A DNA stretch of 6,094 bases from Clostridia bacterium (GCA_017615235.1 JAGAAM010000184.1:1-6094); one strand, 5' to 3'; positions 1 to 6,094 are shown, numbered from the stretch's first letter. Translations and numbers: made by a program. The notes: generated by a model from the letters alone, not told the origin.

Positions 1-891
1 GTAAACACCGCCGACGGAAGCGTTTACGAGGCTTCTTACATCATCAACTGCACCGGCGTCTGTTCCGATAAAATATCCGCGATGGCGGGCGACTGCAGCT
101 TTAAGGTCACCCCCTCAAAAGGCGAATATTACCTCCTCGACAAGACCCAAAGCGGGTTCGTCAACAGCGTTATCTTCCAGTGCCCGACCGAAAAGGGCAA
201 GGGCGTGCTCGTATCGCCGACGGCGGACGGGAATATCATCGTCGGCCCGAACGCTGAGACGGTCGGCGACCGCGACGACGTTTCGACTACGCGCGCCGGG
301 CTCGATTACGTCGCGGAGGCGGCGAAGAAGACCGCCGCGAAGATCAACTACCGCGAGAACATCCGCTCCTTCGCCGGGATCCGCGCGAACACCGACAAGA
401 GCGACTTCATAATCGGCGAATCGCCGGTATGCCGCAAATTCATCAACGTCGCCGGGATCAAATCGCCCGGACTCACCTCGGCTCCCGCCATCGGCGAATA
501 CATCGTCGAGATACTCAACGACTGCGGACTTTTCATGTCCGAAAAGAAAGAATGGCGCGTTCCCGAACCGCCGATACGCTTCGCGGAGCTTTCGGAGGAG
601 GAAAAAGCGGAGGTCATCAAGCGCGACAAACGCTACGGCAGCGTGATCTGCCGTTGCTGTACCGTCACCGAGGGCGAGATAGTCAAGGCGCTCGAAAGCC
701 GCATCCCGCCGCGCACCGTCGACGGCATTAAACGCCGCGCCGGGACGGGTATGGGCAGGTGCCAGGGCGGTTTCTGCGGTCCGAAGGTGCACCGCATAAT
801 CAGCGAATATTACGGAGTGCCGCTCGAAAGCGTGCTTATGGATAAAAAAGGATCCTATATCGTCGTCGGAAAGGTCGGTGAGAACGAATGA
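1..891 (+). CDS. glpA: GlpA-like FAD-dependent glycerol-3-phosphate dehydrogenase with C-terminal BFD [2Fe-2S] domain (5' partial)
   Basis: The frame is open from base 1, so the 296 visible residues are the C-terminal part of a longer protein; family members are roughly 480-540 residues, so about 200, including the N-terminal FAD-binding glycine motif, should lie upstream. Visible residues 1-180 match the DAO-type oxidoreductase fold: an INCTG turn near residue 16, then GVLVSPT, IVGPNAE, FAGIRANT and AGIKSPGLTSAPAIGE, all typical of the GlpA group. Residues about 210-275 form a BFD-like ferredoxin domain with Cys217, Cys219, Cys254 and Cys259 (CRC and CQGGFC) as likely cluster ligands; Cys220 is an extra cysteine. 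Expected role: cytoplasmic oxidation of sn-glycerol 3-phosphate to dihydroxyacetone phosphate, passing electrons to the next two gene products. The stop overlaps the next start (ATGA). Substrate is inferred from family and partners; related proteins are often annotated as L-2-hydroxyglutarate oxidase-like, which cannot be excluded. Confidence 0.87.
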   Translation, partial: VNTADGSVYEASYIINCTGVCSDKISAMAGDCSFKVTPSKGEYYLLDKTQSGFVNSVIFQCPTEKGKGVLVSPTADGNIIVGPNAETVGDRDDVSTTRAGLDYVAEAAKKTAAKINYRENIRSFAGIRANTDKSDFIIGESPVCRKFINVAGIKSPGLTSAPAIGEYIVEILNDCGLFMSEKKEWRVPEPPIRFAELSEEEKAEVIKRDKRYGSVICRCCTVTEGEIVKALESRIPPRTVDGIKRRAGTGMGRCQGGFCGPKVHRIISEYYGVPLESVLMDKKGSYIVVGKVGENE

Positions 892-2165
892 CAAAATGCG
901 ATATCGCCGTTATCGGCGCGGGCCCCGCGGGACTTGCCGCAGCCGTCTCCGCTCATAAAGCCGGCGCGAAGAACATAATCGTCATCGAGCGCGATTCCGA
1001 ACCCGGCGGGATACTCAACCAGTGCATTCACAACGGTTTCGGTCTCCATCGCTTCGGCGAGGAGCTTACCGGGCCGGAATACGCCTCCCGTTATATCGAA
1101 ATGCTCAAAGACGAAGGCATCGAACTCCGCCTCGGCACGATGGCGCTTGCAATAGAAGGCAGGACCGTCTCCGCCGTTTCGCCGGAGCGCGGTTTCGAAC
1201 AGATCGAAGCCGGTGCCGTCATCCTTTCGATGGGCTGCCGCGAGCGCAGCCGCGGTCCGATATCCGTCCCCGGAGGGCGGGGAAGCGGCGTTTTCACCGC
1301 CGGGAGCGCCCAGAGATACCTCAACATCGAGGGTTATCTCGTCGGCAAAAGGGTGGTCATACTCGGTTCCGGCGACATCGGGCTTATCATGGCGCGCAGG
1401 ATGACGCTCGAAGGCGCGAAAGTGCTCGCCGTCGCGGAGCTTATGCCCTATACCAACGGGCTTTCGCGCAACGTCGCGCAGTGCCTTGACGATTTCGGTA
1501 TCCCGCTTTATCTTTCCCACACCGTCACCGACATCATCGGCAACGGAAGGATCGAGGGCGTCGTGATCTCGAAAGTTGACGAACATAACAAGCCCATCCC
1601 CGGCACGGAAATGAAGTTCGACTGCGATACTTTGCTGCTTTCGGTCGGGCTGATCCCCGAAAACGAGCTTTCACGCGCGGCGGGCATCGAGATCGACCCG
1701 CGCACCAACGGCGCGGTCGTCGGCGACGATATGCAGACTTCGCAGCCCGGCATTTTCGCCTGCGGCAACGTTCTGCACGTCCACGACCTTGTCGATTACG
1801 TCTCCGCTGAGAGTGAAAAAGCCGGAGCTTCGGCGGCGAGATACGTCCTCGAGGGCGATAAAGGGGGAACGCTCATCCCGATCGCGAACGGCGAAAACGT
1901 GGGATATACCGTGCCTCAAAGATACAGCCCCGAACGCATAGATAAAAGCCTTGAAGTATTCTTCCGGGTACGCAGGAAGATCCGCAAAGCGGAGATAACC
2001 GTCATGTCCGGCGGCGAAAAGATCGCGTCGTTCAGGCGCGAATTCCTGGCGCCCGGCGAGATGCAGAAGATAAATATCCCTAAAGTCATACTCGACAAAG
2101 CGGATGAAAACGGCTTCACCGTTTCCGCGGTCGAAGTTCCCGAAGTCACGGAGGGCGACAAATGA
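888..2165 (+). CDS. FAD/NAD(P)-dependent oxidoreductase, partner subunit of the GlpA-like dehydrogenase
   Basis: This 425-residue soluble flavoprotein has two dinucleotide-binding folds. The N-terminal FAD site is GAGPAG at residues 10-15 with the acidic end of the second strand at Glu34. The second nucleotide site is GSGDIG at 160-165. The second FAD contact is GIFACGN at 288-294, followed by HVHDLVDYVSAE. The motifs PGGILNQCIHNGFG (39-52) and MGCRERSRGP (115-124) are characteristic of the oxidoreductase that accompanies GlpA-like proteins and DUF1667 proteins in anaerobes. Residues 345-425 form a beta-rich C-terminal extension. It probably shuttles electrons between the GlpA-like subunit and NAD(P) or another carrier; it fills the place of GlpB but is not clearly orthologous to E. 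coli GlpB, so no symbol is given. The start is fixed by the ATGA overlap with the upstream gene and a GGTGAG ribosome site at 877-882. Similar proteins are sometimes labelled HcnB-like; the neighbours argue for the glycerol-phosphate role. Confidence 0.9.
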   Translation: MTKCDIAVIGAGPAGLAAAVSAHKAGAKNIIVIERDSEPGGILNQCIHNGFGLHRFGEELTGPEYASRYIEMLKDEGIELRLGTMALAIEGRTVSAVSPERGFEQIEAGAVILSMGCRERSRGPISVPGGRGSGVFTAGSAQRYLNIEGYLVGKRVVILGSGDIGLIMARRMTLEGAKVLAVAELMPYTNGLSRNVAQCLDDFGIPLYLSHTVTDIIGNGRIEGVVISKVDEHNKPIPGTEMKFDCDTLLLSVGLIPENELSRAAGIEIDPRTNGAVVGDDMQTSQPGIFACGNVLHVHDLVDYVSAESEKAGASAARYVLEGDKGGTLIPIANGENVGYTVPQRYSPERIDKSLEVFFRVRRKIRKAEITVMSGGEKIASFRREFLAPGEMQKINIPKVILDKADENGFTVSAVEVPEVTEGDK

Positions 2166-2506
2166 AACGCGAAATGATATGTATAATATGCCCGCGCGGC
2201 TGCCGTCTGACCGTCGACGAAGAGACGCTTGAAGTTAAGGGCAACACCTGCCCGCGAGGCGCAGAATACGGCAAAAACGAAGTCGTATCGCCGATGCGCA
2301 CCGTCACGGGCTCCGTCCGCGTCGAGGGCGGAATCCATCCGATGCTCGCCGTCCGAACCGACAGACCTGTGCCGAAAGGCAAAATGGCGGATATCATGAA
2401 AGAGCTTCACAAAACACGCGCGTTTTCACCGGTAAAACGCGGACAGATCATCATTGAAAACGTCTGCGGAACGGGCGCGAATATAATCGCGTCGAGGGAT
2501 ATCTGA
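2162..2506 (+). CDS. DUF1667 family small cysteine-motif protein
   Basis: This 114-residue protein belongs to the DUF1667 family. The N-terminus has CIICPRGC (Cys7, Cys10, Cys14) and then NTCPRGAEYG (Cys30), four cysteines arranged to hold an Fe-S cluster or a metal. The middle stretch, SPMRTVTGSVRV (43-54), and a C-terminal ENVCGTGANIIASR segment are also characteristic of the family. DUF1667 proteins are repeatedly encoded beside GlpA-like and FAD oxidoreductase genes in Clostridia and Thermotogae, so the likely job is electron transfer or assembly in the glycerol-3-phosphate oxidising complex; the biochemical role is not directly known to me. The start overlaps the previous stop (ATGA) and is preceded by a clear GGAGG at 2150-2154, indicating translational coupling. 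Cys102 occupies a position that I recall as usually non-cysteine (VLGTG-type) in relatives, giving a fifth cysteine. Confidence 0.88.
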   Translation: MKREMICIICPRGCRLTVDEETLEVKGNTCPRGAEYGKNEVVSPMRTVTGSVRVEGGIHPMLAVRTDRPVPKGKMADIMKELHKTRAFSPVKRGQIIIENVCGTGANIIASRDI

Positions 2507-2507
2507 T

Positions 2508-2798
2508 ATGGAACAGGCGGCTCATTTCCTCGAAATAGCGATGCTGCTCGCTTTCGGCTTTTCCTGGCCGAACAATATAATAAAGACCTACCGCAACAAG
2601 AGCACGAAAGGGAAGAGTATCGCGTTTCTGATACTCGTCGACTGCGGGTATATCTGCGGCATCGTCGCGAAGATACTCGCGGGTAATCCCGTCTGGTACG
2701 TCCTCTTCTTCTACATACTCAACTTCACGATGGTCACGATAGATATGTCGCTGTATTTCCATTACAGGAAGATAGAAAAAGCCTCCGGAAACGCGTAG
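2508..2798 (+). CDS. Small three-helix membrane protein, PQ-loop/SemiSWEET-like
   Basis: This 96-residue protein has three hydrophobic segments: about residues 5-25, 37-57 and 62-85, with a basic loop (KTYRNKSTKGKS, 26-37) after the first. That helix-Pro-loop pattern resembles the PQ-loop of bacterial SemiSWEET sugar transporters, where a proline near the end of helix 1 precedes a K-S-T-K-G-x-S loop; here the signature PQ reads PN (Pro21-Asn22). Asn72 in helix 3 sits where SWEET-type proteins carry a conserved substrate-pocket asparagine. Length and three-helix topology fit a half-transporter that would work as a dimer in the cytoplasmic membrane. It starts one base after the DUF1667 stop, with GAGGG at 2494-2498 as ribosome site, so it is probably in the same transcript. 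The substrate is unknown; a sugar or polyol is a guess from family and context. An unrelated small membrane protein remains possible. Confidence 0.72.
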   Translation: MEQAAHFLEIAMLLAFGFSWPNNIIKTYRNKSTKGKSIAFLILVDCGYICGIVAKILAGNPVWYVLFFYILNFTMVTIDMSLYFHYRKIEKASGNA

Positions 2799-2818
2799 AT
2801 CCGCGTCCTCTTCATCTG

Positions 2819-2825
2819 AAAGGAG
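2819..2825 (+). promoter_or_regulatory. Strong Shine-Dalgarno site for the dockerin protein
   Basis: AAAGGAG lies eight bases ahead of the ATG at 2834, an ideal spacing, and supports that start. It is stronger than the sites of the overlapping upstream genes. The 35-base gap between the two genes (2799-2833) shows no terminator hairpin and no convincing -35/-10 pair, so a promoter for the next gene, if present, would lie inside the preceding coding region; read-through is also possible. Confidence 0.75.
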
Positions 2826-2833
2826 AAGAAACA

Positions 2834-5800
2834 ATGAGAAAGATCAAAACGATCAACCTTCGTCTTACGGCGATACTGCTCGCGCTCGTTTTCGCCGTCG
2901 GGATGATACCTTTCACTCCGGTCACGACCGCGGTCGCGGAAGCGACGACGAGAACGCTTTACGAATTCGATTTCGAGACGGATCCCTTCAGTAACGGCTG
3001 GGTGCAGGTCGATATCGACGGCGACGGCAAGACCTGGTACTGGGGCACCGCTTATCAGGAGCTCGCGCACGGAGGGACGGGATACTGCTATTCGTATTCC
3101 TATTACATGGGCGCACTGACGCCCAACGACCGTCTCGCTTCGCCGATAATGACGCTCTCCGCCGAGGGAGTGAACAAAGTGAGCGTCTGGGCTCGCGGAG
3201 ACGGCACGACCAGTTACAGAGAAAAATTCCATTTCGCCTATATAGATACGGCGGAAGGCACCGTGCATAAGTTTTCGGACGATTTCACGACGGAGAACGG
3301 TTATAATCAATACACGGCGACCATCCCCGCGGAGGCTATCGGCAAATCGATCCGCATCGCGATAGTCCACGCCAACTGCACGGGTCAGAACCGCCTGACC
3401 GTCGATGATTTCACCGTCACGAACACCGTCGACAACACGCTCGACGAGGCTTTGAACTTCTACGACACCCTGCCTTTGAAGTTCTCCACCGGCGAAGACT
3501 ATCCCTGGTACGCAACGCAAACTCAGAACGGCACCAAGTACGCACGCTCCGGCAACGCGGTGAAGCCAAACACGGCATCCTGGCTCGAAACCACTCATAC
3601 CAGCACGACGCAGGAGGCGATCTCTTTCGATTTCGTCGCCTACGGCGAGGGTGAGGATTACGATACCTGCGATTTCTACATTGACGGAAATAAAATATTC
3701 AGCTACGGCGAATACAGTTACAGCTTGAGCTTCGGTACTTTTGAATGCATAGTATCCCCCGGAACTCACACTTATCGCTGGGAATACAGAAAAGACGGCA
3801 GCGTCAACAGCTATTACGACATGTTCGCCCTGCGCCGCGTACTTGTGACCAAACTAAACACCAACACGAAGGTCTGCGGCGTAAGCATCAGCACCGAAAA
3901 CTGCAACGATATACTCGGCGACGGCGTGTTCAGCTATGATTTCAACACGGACACGGTCTACGTAAACGGCAGCTGCACCTACGCCGGAACGATAATAAGA
4001 GGCTCCGGCATAACCGTCTGCTCGCGCGGGTTCAACACGCTCACCGGAACGTCGTCCGAACCGACGATAGATCTTAAAAACTATTCGACGATCACGGGCG
4101 AGAACTCCGCGCTTTCCGTAAGGAACACCTCCACCGCCGCAAGCTCCGCTGCGATAGCTTACGAAGGCGAACGGCTGACCGTCAGACAGATAAGGCTTAC
4201 CGTCACCGGACAGAACGGAATCACAGGCACCTCCGACGGCGCTCTTATCATCGACCGCGCCGATATAGGCGTGCAGGCGAACGGTTCGGATAACGACGAT
4301 AACGTCTCGATAGGCGGATTTAAGGAGATAAAGACCTACGGCGATATACTCTTCGCCGTTCCGAGCGGCGGTTCCTACAAAAACGGCACGGTATTAAGCT
4401 CCGCCGGAAAGAAGTCGAAATTGGCGAACTTCTATTCGCTGCCCGTCGGTATGAGCGGCATAGTCGAAGACAGCTACGGCGACGGGCTTTATCATCATCT
4501 TATCGGCTTTTCGGATTTCTATCCCGCGCAGAAAGTCGATATCTTCGATTTCGAAGACGTCGATATCGATCCCTACGCCGCGACGTACGCCGGGCTTGAC
4601 AGGATGTACGCCTACGATGCGGAGAGGGGTTATCAGCTCTTCTGCTTCGATCCGGACGAGCTTAACGGCTTTACCTACCTGGGCGAAACGCTTTACGTAA
4701 AGGATCACAGCGAAAAAATACCCCTGTCATCGGCTTACAACTACCGCGAAAGAAAGCTTTATACGCTCGTTTACGATTACACCGCCGACGAGCAGGTCCT
4801 TTACGTGACCGATCCGGAGACGGGGACCGTCGTGAAGACCTATATTTTCCCGGAGCACAACGAAGGCAAGGATTATTTCGGCGTCTGCTCCGACGAATAC
4901 GGAAACATCTATGCGATGAACTATTTGGGCGAGCTGTTCGTTGTCTATTCTCCCGAAGACGGATTCAAGGAGACCAGAATAGGCGTTTTCGGTTCGCGCA
5001 CCGATTACAGATATCAGGATATCTGCTATAACTACGACGACGGACTGATCTACTGGGCATACGCCCACAACGGCAGAAACTATCTTGCGACGGTCGATCC
5101 CGTTGATATGGTTTTCCGCAGATATACTCCCATCGGCAACGGATACCGTCTTAACAGCCTTTTGATCGAAAGCCACGATATCCCCGCCGACGGCCAGATC
5201 GCTTACTGGAATTTCGAATACGAGGCTTCCATGGAAGGCTGGGACATGGTCGATAAAGACGGCGACGGATACAACTGGGAATTCACCCGCAACCGCTGGG
5301 ATAACGCTTACGACCGCTACGGCTATCTGTCCTCGAGGTCTTATCTCAACGGCCCCGGCGGATTATCACCCGAGAACTACGCCTACACTCCCGCCGTTGT
5401 GATGCCGAAGGGCGGAACGAATTACGTTTCGTTCACGGCGCGCTCCGACGAGGATTACCCGAACGAGAATTTCAACGTGTTCGCCTGCCTGCACGACGAC
5501 GAAAACGCGCCGCTCGTCCAGTTGAGCGGAGTGACCACCGCTCCCGGCGAATGGATGGCATACGAATACGAGATCCCGAAAGAACTGAACGGAAAAAGGG
5601 TCCGGATCGTAATCGCGCATTTGGATACCGTTGACGAATACGAGCTTTCGCTCGACTGCCTGCGCATCTGGAACGACGGTACGGGAAGCGGGGAAGAGGA
5701 AGACGAAAGACGCGGCGACGTCGACGGCAACGGCGTGATCGAGGCGAAGGACTACCTTATGGCGAAACGCGCGGTGCTCAACTCCTTCCAGCTTGACGAA

Positions 5801-5914
5801 GGTCAGAAATACCGTGCCGATATCGACGGCAACGACGCAGTCGAAGCGTCCGATTACCTCAAGATCAAGCGCCACGTGCTTGGATCTTATACCATTCCGG
5901 GTTGGGAGAATTAA
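2834..5914 (+). CDS. Secreted modular protein: two choice-of-anchor-J-like domains, beta-helix-like and propeller-like regions, C-terminal type I dockerin
   Basis: This 1026-residue protein begins with a signal peptide: basic MRKIKTINLR, a hydrophobic core at 11-27, and likely cleavage after AVA (35) or AEA (37). Residues 42-197 and 789-946 are two related domains resembling choice-of-anchor J/MAM-like jelly rolls; each starts with a F/Y-E-x-x-x-x-x-x-GW stretch followed by an aspartate-rich DGDG turn and ends in a R-I-x-I-x-H-x strand. Residues 199-340 look like a second kind of beta-sandwich (TGEDYPWYA, FDFVAYGEGEDYD). Residues 347-505 are Asn/Thr/Gly-rich short strands, perhaps a Cthe_2159-like carbohydrate-binding beta-helix. 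Residues 583-782 contain repeats of the type YAYD, LYTLVYD, NIYAMN, LIYWAY, suggesting a beta-propeller. Residues 960-1017 are a dockerin with two calcium loops: Asp962/Asp964/Asn966/Asp973 and Asp996/Asp998/Asn1000/Asp1007. No catalytic domain, transmembrane anchor or LPXTG signal is seen. It is probably exported and held by a cohesin; ligand and function are unknown. Confidence 0.9.
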   Translation: MRKIKTINLRLTAILLALVFAVGMIPFTPVTTAVAEATTRTLYEFDFETDPFSNGWVQVDIDGDGKTWYWGTAYQELAHGGTGYCYSYSYYMGALTPNDRLASPIMTLSAEGVNKVSVWARGDGTTSYREKFHFAYIDTAEGTVHKFSDDFTTENGYNQYTATIPAEAIGKSIRIAIVHANCTGQNRLTVDDFTVTNTVDNTLDEALNFYDTLPLKFSTGEDYPWYATQTQNGTKYARSGNAVKPNTASWLETTHTSTTQEAISFDFVAYGEGEDYDTCDFYIDGNKIFSYGEYSYSLSFGTFECIVSPGTHTYRWEYRKDGSVNSYYDMFALRRVLVTKLNTNTKVCGVSISTENCNDILGDGVFSYDFNTDTVYVNGSCTYAGTIIRGSGITVCSRGFNTLTGTSSEPTIDLKNYSTITGENSALSVRNTSTAASSAAIAYEGERLTVRQIRLTVTGQNGITGTSDGALIIDRADIGVQANGSDNDDNVSIGGFKEIKTYGDILFAVPSGGSYKNGTVLSSAGKKSKLANFYSLPVGMSGIVEDSYGDGLYHHLIGFSDFYPAQKVDIFDFEDVDIDPYAATYAGLDRMYAYDAERGYQLFCFDPDELNGFTYLGETLYVKDHSEKIPLSSAYNYRERKLYTLVYDYTADEQVLYVTDPETGTVVKTYIFPEHNEGKDYFGVCSDEYGNIYAMNYLGELFVVYSPEDGFKETRIGVFGSRTDYRYQDICYNYDDGLIYWAYAHNGRNYLATVDPVDMVFRRYTPIGNGYRLNSLLIESHDIPADGQIAYWNFEYEASMEGWDMVDKDGDGYNWEFTRNRWDNAYDRYGYLSSRSYLNGPGGLSPENYAYTPAVVMPKGGTNYVSFTARSDEDYPNENFNVFACLHDDENAPLVQLSGVTTAPGEWMAYEYEIPKELNGKRVRIVIAHLDTVDEYELSLDCLRIWNDGTGSGEEEDERRGDVDGNGVIEAKDYLMAKRAVLNSFQLDEGQKYRADIDGNDAVEASDYLKIKRHVLGSYTIPGWEN

Positions 5915-5968
5915 TACGGCATAGAAAAAAGGCTTTCGCTGAGCGCGGTGCTCTAAAGGACAGTAAAC

Positions 5969-6017
5969 AAAAACCGGCTGAATAAGGAAAAGCACCCTTA
6001 TTTCAGTCGGTTTTTTT
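5969..6017 (+). terminator. Rho-independent terminator after the dockerin gene (possibly bidirectional)
   Basis: The left arm AAAAACCGGCTGAATAAGG (5969-5987) pairs with CCTTATTTCAGTCGGTTTTT (5996-6015) around an eight-base loop AAAAGCAC. The stem has one G-U pair and one bulged T. Seven T residues follow at 6011-6017. The left arm is preceded by an A-rich run, so the same hairpin has a U-tract when read on the opposite strand and could also stop a convergent gene beyond the window. Confidence 0.9.
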
Positions 6018-6038
6018 GTCGCTGATCGGCGCAAGCAG

Positions 6039-6059
6039 GACGTTTGTGTGCCAAACGTC
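6039..6059. repeat. Perfect 8-bp inverted repeat
   Basis: GACGTTTG (6039-6046) and CAAACGTC (6052-6059) are exact reverse complements separated by TGTGC. No T-run follows, so it is not a standard terminator. It lies 22 bases after the terminator T-tract and 14 bases before a second palindrome with a related GTTTG...CAAA core. Confidence 0.7.
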
Positions 6060-6073
6060 AAACGATAATGATG

Positions 6074-6091
6074 TTTGCCCTGACGGGCAAA
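6074..6091. repeat. Perfect 7-bp inverted repeat at window edge
   Basis: TTTGCCC (6074-6080) and GGGCAAA (6085-6091) are exact reverse complements around a TGAC loop, flanked by GATG on the left and TGA on the right. With the preceding palindrome it looks like part of a run of short hairpins joined by ATGATG-like linkers, a pattern I recall from intergenic spacers of uncultured Clostridia. The window ends three bases later, so the number of copies cannot be seen. Confidence 0.65.
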
Positions 6092-6094
6092 TGA

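Noticed and set aside
115..894. 259-residue open frame on the minus strand opposite the GlpA-like gene
   Set aside because: It is fully antisense to a well-recognised protein and shows low-complexity Arg/Ala/Asp composition typical of shadow frames in GC-rich coding DNA.
855..1586. 243-residue open frame on the minus strand
   Set aside because: It is antisense to the FAD oxidoreductase, whose nucleotide-binding motifs are clear in the + frame; no motif supports the reverse frame.
2762..3769. 335-residue open frame on the minus strand
   Set aside because: It lies opposite the signal peptide and first domains of the dockerin protein, is rich in Arg/Val/Asp as expected for a GC-biased antisense shadow, and has no recognisable motif.
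5941..5953. Short GAGC...GCTC hairpin before the terminator
   Set aside because: The stem is only four base pairs with no T-tract; the stronger hairpin at 5969-6017 accounts for termination.
6020..6031. Imperfect palindrome CGCTGATCGGCG between the terminator and the first perfect inverted repeat
   Set aside because: It depends on a wobble pair around a GATC core and has essentially no loop, so it cannot be separated from chance.
5366..6061. 231-residue open frame on the minus strand running into the 3' spacer
   Set aside because: Most of it is antisense to the second anchor-J-like domain and dockerin, and it begins inside the palindromic repeat and crosses the terminator; no ribosome site or family resemblance is apparent.

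Overview
The window looks like a piece of chromosome from an anaerobic Gram-positive Clostridia-type bacterium (Bacillota), probably an uncultured gut or rumen member of the Oscillospirales or a related order. The reasons are the anaerobic three-gene flavoprotein/DUF1667 cluster, a secreted protein ending in a type I dockerin, strong AGGAG-type ribosome sites, moderately high GC with many GC-rich codons, and short palindromic repeats in the trailing spacer. This placement is inference from content; there is no rRNA or other phylogenetic marker. All genes read on the + strand.

Bases 1-2798 are one tightly packed operon. It opens inside the 3' part of a GlpA-like FAD-dependent glycerol-3-phosphate dehydrogenase carrying a C-terminal BFD-type [2Fe-2S] domain (1-891, N-terminus outside the window). 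An ATGA overlap leads to a two-Rossmann FAD/NAD(P) oxidoreductase (888-2165), and a second ATGA overlap to a small four-cysteine DUF1667 protein (2162-2506). These three are the usual partners of a soluble anaerobic glycerol-3-phosphate oxidising complex, with electrons expected to run from substrate to FAD, through Fe-S and the second flavoprotein, to a nicotinamide or other carrier. One base further on lies a 96-residue, three-helix membrane protein resembling a PQ-loop/SemiSWEET half-transporter (2508-2798), an unusual tail for such an operon.

After a 35-base gap with a strong ribosome site comes a 1026-residue secreted protein (2834-5914): signal peptide, choice-of-anchor-J-like domain, beta-sandwich-like region, beta-helix-like region, propeller-like region, second anchor-J-like domain and C-terminal dockerin. 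It appears functionally unrelated to the glycerol genes and is presumably an extracellular binding or scaffold-attached protein.

Bases 5915-6094 are non-coding: a strong, possibly bidirectional, intrinsic terminator (5969-6017), followed by two perfect short inverted repeats (6039-6059 and 6074-6091) that look like the start of a palindromic repeat array cut by the window edge. I found no tRNA, rRNA, CRISPR, insertion sequence or riboswitch. The items most worth follow-up are the SemiSWEET-like gene linked to the flavoprotein operon, the modular dockerin protein, and the palindromic repeats.
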